From Bacteroidota bacterium (GTDB lineage: Bacteria; Bacteroidota; Bacteroidia; Bacteroidales; Prolixibacteraceae): a DNA stretch of 64,000 nucleotides. Where the stretch lies: the NCBI GenBank assembly GCA_023412195.1, contig JAEYNZ010000126.1, forward strand, positions 124,001 through 188,000, written 5' to 3'. Below the pieces are notes generated by a model. The model was not told where the DNA came from, ran no database searches, and saw nothing but the letters and a program-made list of their open reading frames with translations. This document shows positions 60,935 through 64,000 of this stretch, piece after piece. Both the position numbers and the translations under genes were made by a program. Each line of letters opens with the position of its first letter. Position 1 is the first letter of the stretch.

Positions 60935-61786
60935 GTGGAAGAAGAAGCAGCAGTTCCTTTCAAGCCTATAAATATCAGGGAGGTTTTTAAATCCAAGAAT
61001 CCCCGGCTGGCCCGTTATATGCCAGGCTTTGTTTACAGGTTCATCAATGCCATCATGCATATTGAGTATGTGAATGGATTGCTTGAAAGGTATGGCCATC
61101 TGAGGGGGGTAGCATTCATAAACAAGGTCGTTGAAGATTTTAACGTAAGGGTACATTTGCATGGAATTAAAAATGTTCCTGAATCTGGACGTTTTATTTT
61201 TGCAAGCAATCATCCCCTGGGGGGATTTGACGGCATGCTGCTGTTGAAAGTTGTGGAAGAAAGACTGGGAAAGCCCCGTTTTTTGTCGAACGACATCCTT
61301 CTGAATATTCCTCAGCTCAAATCACTTTTTGTGCCGGTAAACAAACATGGCGGGCACAGCAGGGAAGCAGTAAGGTTGCTGAGCGATACCTACCAGTCGG
61401 ATGCCCAGATTCTGATTTTCCCTTCAGGTCTGGCTTCCAGAAAAATAAACGGAAAGATTTCAGACCTGGAATGGAAGAAACATTTCATCTCAAAATCAAT
61501 CCGGTTTCGCCGTGATGTCGTACCTGTTTTTATAGCAGGACATAATTCCAACCGGTTCTATTGGGTGGCCAGACTGCGTAAACTACTCAGAATCAAATGG
61601 AATCTTGAAATGTTTTTATTGCCTGATGAAACTGTCCGCCACCGAAACACTGACGTACATATTTACTTTGGGAAACCGGTTCCGTATACATTATTTGATC
61701 ATTCCAAAACACATCAGGAGTGGGCTGTTTATATCAGAGAAATTTGTTACGGACTTCCGTTTTCATCAACAGACACAAATTTATAG
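60935..61786 (+). CDS. glsA: Lysophospholipid-type O-acyltransferase, GlsA-like
   Basis: 283 residues starting at GTG; a stop codon lies two codons upstream in frame, so no earlier start exists. Acyltransferase of the PlsC type: the catalytic block SNHPLGGFDGMLL (about 89-101), then LSNDILLNIPQLKSLFVPVN, LIFPSGLASRK and VVPVFIAGHNS. In Bacteroides, GlsA of this kind adds an O-linked acyl chain to acyl-hydroxy-acyl-glycine, made by the N-acyltransferase GlsB. A GlsB-like gene follows 127 bases later, which supports the assignment. The alternative is a general glycerophosphate acyltransferase. Confidence 0.8.
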   Translation: MEEEAAVPFKPINIREVFKSKNPRLARYMPGFVYRFINAIMHIEYVNGLLERYGHLRGVAFINKVVEDFNVRVHLHGIKNVPESGRFIFASNHPLGGFDGMLLLKVVEERLGKPRFLSNDILLNIPQLKSLFVPVNKHGGHSREAVRLLSDTYQSDAQILIFPSGLASRKINGKISDLEWKKHFISKSIRFRRDVVPVFIAGHNSNRFYWVARLRKLLRIKWNLEMFLLPDETVRHRNTDVHIYFGKPVPYTLFDHSKTHQEWAVYIREICYGLPFSSTDTNL

Positions 61787-61817
61787 GCGGTACAGAAACA
61801 TTGTAAGTCATTTTTGT

Positions 61818-61825
61818 TAATTTTG
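61818..61825 (+). promoter_or_regulatory. -7 box before the N-acyltransferase gene
   Basis: TAATTTTG matches TAnnTTTG, 88 bases before the ATG at 61914. It suggests the second gene of the pair also has its own promoter. Confidence 0.45.
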
Positions 61826-61859
61826 CCCACCGTTTTCATGTTTTATAACAGTTTATTTC

Positions 61860-61878
61860 CGGATTAATAATTAATCCG
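61860..61878. repeat. Perfect 19-base inverted repeat before the N-acyltransferase gene
   Basis: CGGATTAAT, one A, then ATTAATCCG. It lies downstream of the predicted -7 box and 35 bases before the ATG, so it is either an operator or a hairpin in the leader RNA. There is no T-run, so it is not a normal terminator. Confidence 0.6.
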
Positions 61879-61913
61879 TCAGAAAGAAAGAATTTGTTGC
61901 TCGTTATATTTAA

Positions 61914-62885
61914 ATGACTAATTCAATGAAAGAAATTGTAGCATCGCTACCGAAGGATCAAATCATTGCCGAGCTGACGCCTGAAAAGTTACTTCGTAAA
62001 ACCAATAAAGGTGGAAATGAAATATATGTTATAACCCATCATGATTCGCCTGCAATTATGCATGAGATCGGACGGCTCAGGGAAATCACATTCAGGGATG
62101 CCGGCGGGGGAACAGGAAAAGAAACTGACATTGATGCATATGATGTTTCTGAACATCCATACAAACAGCTGATTGTATGGGATCCTGAAGCAAAGGAAAT
62201 ACTAGGCGGATACCGTTATATTATTTGTTCTGAAGCACCGGTTGATGAAAATGGTGAAGTCCAGATGGCAACTTCAAAACTTTTTCACCTTTCCGAAAAA
62301 TTCATAAAAGAATACCTTCCACACACGCTTGAACTCGGACGCTCTTTTGTGCAACCATCATACCAGTCGAGCAAGGCAGGAGCAAAAGCACTTTTTGCAC
62401 TGGATAATCTTTGGGATGGACTGGGGGCACTAACTGTAGACCACAATGAGGTGGAATATTTTTTTGGCAAGGTTACCATGTATTCCCACTTTCACAATGA
62501 AGCCCGCAATCTCATTCAATACTTCTTTTTAAAATATTTCCGCGACAAAAGCAGACTTGTATATCCAAAAAACCCGGTAGAATTCAGCTATAACGAAGAA
62601 GAAATGAATAGTATGTTTACCGGGAAAAACTACAAGGAAGATTACCGGATCCTGGTTCAAAAAGTACGTCAGTTCGGAGAAAATGTCCCTCCCCTGATTA
62701 ATGCTTATATGAACCTTTCACCTTCAATGAAAACTTTCGGTACTGCAATGAACAGAGAATTCGGGGAAGTACTTGAAACCGGTATAATTGTTACAATTAA
62801 AGACATTTATGAGGTAAAGTACGACAGGCACATCGAAACATATATCCAGAACAAGGAAAACGAAGAGTGGGATATTCCAAAATAA
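61914..62885 (+). CDS. glsB: GNAT-fold N-acyltransferase, GlsB/OlsB-like
   Basis: 323 residues. The first 240 resemble the OlsB family that uses acyl-ACP to N-acylate an amino acid: LREITFRDAGGGTGKETDID, WDPEAKEILGGYRYIICS, LELGRSFVQPSYQS and the YFFGKVTMYSHF segment. In Bacteroides GlsB makes N-acyl-3-hydroxy-acyl glycine, the first step to glycine lipids. The C-terminal 70 residues (NLSPSMKTFGTAMNREFGEV) are also typical of this branch. Genes outside the window are not needed to make glycine lipid from acyl-ACP and glycine. Confidence 0.82.
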   Translation: MTNSMKEIVASLPKDQIIAELTPEKLLRKTNKGGNEIYVITHHDSPAIMHEIGRLREITFRDAGGGTGKETDIDAYDVSEHPYKQLIVWDPEAKEILGGYRYIICSEAPVDENGEVQMATSKLFHLSEKFIKEYLPHTLELGRSFVQPSYQSSKAGAKALFALDNLWDGLGALTVDHNEVEYFFGKVTMYSHFHNEARNLIQYFFLKYFRDKSRLVYPKNPVEFSYNEEEMNSMFTGKNYKEDYRILVQKVRQFGENVPPLINAYMNLSPSMKTFGTAMNREFGEVLETGIIVTIKDIYEVKYDRHIETYIQNKENEEWDIPK

Positions 62886-62896
62886 GATGATTTTGC

Positions 62897-64000
62897 CTAC
62901 TTAAGCGGAGCAGCAAATTTCTTTACATCCTCAGCCGTAATTTTCTGATCGCATAATATGATCAGACGTTCTATCACATTCCTGAACTCACGTATGTTCC
63001 CCGTCCACGTCATTGACTGAAGTTCTGTAATGGCATCCTGGGTAATGGCTTTCCCCGGCATACCGTATTCATCGCAGATCAGCCTGATGAAGTGGCTTGC
63101 CAGCAGCGGAATGTCCTCGATTCTTTCATTCAGCGAGGGAACATGAATTAAAATTACACTCAGCCTGTGGTACAGGTCTTCACGGAACCGTCCGTTTTCA
63201 ATTTCAACTGAAAGGTTTTTGTTGGTAGCAGCCACTACCCTAACATCCACTTTAATGGGTTTATCACCTCCTACCCTTGAGATGATGTTTTCCTGCAATG
63301 CCCTGAGAACTTTAGCCTGTGCAGAGAGACTCATGTCTCCTATTTCATCCAGGAAAAGGGTTCCGCCGCTTGCCTGTTCAAATTTTCCCTTGCGTTGTTT
63401 CACTGCCGACGTGAATGAACCTTTTTCATGACCAAATAACTCACTTTCAATAAGCTCTGACGGAATTGCAGCACAATTCACTTCAACAAACTCCTGCGAT
63501 GCACGGTTACTCTGGTCATGAATGCGCCGTGCCACCAACTCTTTTCCTGTCCCGTTCGAACCTGTTATAAGAACCCGGGCTTCGGTAGGCGCAACGCGGT
63601 CGGCCATCCCGATCACCTTTTTTATTGCTTCTGATTCCCCGATAATTTCAAATTTCTTACTGACTTTCTTTTTCAGGATTTTAGTTTCACTAACCAGAGT
63701 GGATTTATCCATGGCATTACGGATGGTTATAAGCAACCTGTTCAGGTCGAGCGGCTTCTCAATAAAATCATAGGCACCTTTTTTAATGGACTCCACCGCA
63801 GTATCAATATTGCCATGCCCTGATATCATAACAACAGGAGTATCCGGAGCAATCAGATTCAGTTGTTCAAGCACCTCTATTCCATCCATACCTGGCATTT
63901 TAATGTCGCAAAGGATAATATCATATTCTGTTTGCATCACCGCTTCGAGGCCCTTTTTACCATCTTCAGCAAGGTCTACTTCGTATTTTTCGTATTCCAG
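62897..64000 (-). CDS. Sigma-54-interacting response regulator (NtrC type), N-terminus cut
   Basis: The frame is open to the window edge; about 15-20 residues with the first acidic pair are missing. Visible: receiver (IILCDIKMPGMDGIEVLEQL, MISGHGNID, EKPLDLNRLL), then the AAA+ domain with Walker A (ITGSNGTGKELVARRIHD), the sigma-54 contact loop and Walker B (GGTLFLDEIGDMSL). The contact loop reads GSFTSA instead of the usual GAFTGA. The protein ends at KKFAAPLK with no Fis-type helix-turn-helix. It could activate sigma-54 promoters from solution or act by another route. The kinase partner is probably beyond 64000. Confidence 0.9.
   Translation of the reverse strand: MEYEKYEVDLAEDGKKGLEAVMQTEYDIILCDIKMPGMDGIEVLEQLNLIAPDTPVVMISGHGNIDTAVESIKKGAYDFIEKPLDLNRLLITIRNAMDKSTLVSETKILKKKVSKKFEIIGESEAIKKVIGMADRVAPTEARVLITGSNGTGKELVARRIHDQSNRASQEFVEVNCAAIPSELIESELFGHEKGSFTSAVKQRKGKFEQASGGTLFLDEIGDMSLSAQAKVLRALQENIISRVGGDKPIKVDVRVVAATNKNLSVEIENGRFREDLYHRLSVILIHVPSLNERIEDIPLLASHFIRLICDEYGMPGKAITQDAITELQSMTWTGNIREFRNVIERLIILCDQKITAEDVKKFAAPLK

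Overview
The window is chromosomal DNA of a member of the Bacteroidota, most likely Bacteroidales in the broad sense. Several signs agree: a SusC/SusD pair with FecR and an ECF sigma factor; promoters with the Bacteroidota -7 motif TAnnTTTG and few Shine-Dalgarno sites; a Rho with a long charged insertion; the Bacteroidota division/cell-wall gene order ending in a YqeY gene; and a gene pair resembling the glycine-lipid acyltransferases of Bacteroides. Pyruvate:ferredoxin oxidoreductase beside a 2-oxoglutarate dehydrogenase suggests an anaerobic or oxygen-tolerant fermentative life. No prophage, insertion sequence or CRISPR array was seen.

Layout. 1-6011 (minus): ECF sigma factor, FecR anti-sigma factor, SusC with an STN signalling domain, and the start of SusD, a glycan-uptake locus under cell-surface signalling. 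6611-6974: a small tRNA operon (Pro, Ser) with a clear promoter, a terminator and a broken third tRNA-Ser copy. 7068-12913 (minus): two YtxH plus holin-like membrane protein cassettes around a universal stress protein, preceded by a lone receiver-like protein and a hybrid histidine kinase; it reads as a stress module. 13043-31819: scattered housekeeping genes (AbgT transporter, trmO, carB, phosphoesterase, GH16 glucanase, HAD phosphatase, glyA, oxidoreductase, sucA-sucB, a DUF5777/Rieske pair). Two genes here and just after are broken by one in-frame stop each: an AEC permease (TGA at 22499) and a methyltransferase (TAA at 32822). 33536-43665: rho, an AAA ATPase, nifJ, an 11-bp phased repeat array, tRNA-Thr, a Tat-exported isomerase-like protein, a cyclophilin, a lone methionine-synthase activation domain and an acidic protein.

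43703-60562 (minus) is one long dcw cluster: mraZ, rsmH, ftsL, ftsI, murE, mraY, murD, ftsW, murG, murC, ftsQ, ftsA, then two ftsZ genes and yqeY, nearly all overlapping or within 25 bases. It makes lipid II precursors and builds the divisome. Upstream of mraZ are four 10-bp-spaced TGGAA boxes abutting the -7 element, a likely MraZ operator. 60935-62885 carries an O-acyltransferase and an N-acyltransferase (glsA/glsB-like). The window ends inside a sigma-54-type response regulator without a DNA-binding domain.

The most unusual content is the tandem ftsZ pair. The downstream copy has the usual Bacteroidota C-terminal peptide. The upstream copy lacks it and instead ends in a lysine-rich linker, a WF-containing amphipathic segment and an aspartate run, which resembles the membrane-targeting tail of the adjacent FtsA. 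This suggests a second, directly membrane-bound FtsZ.
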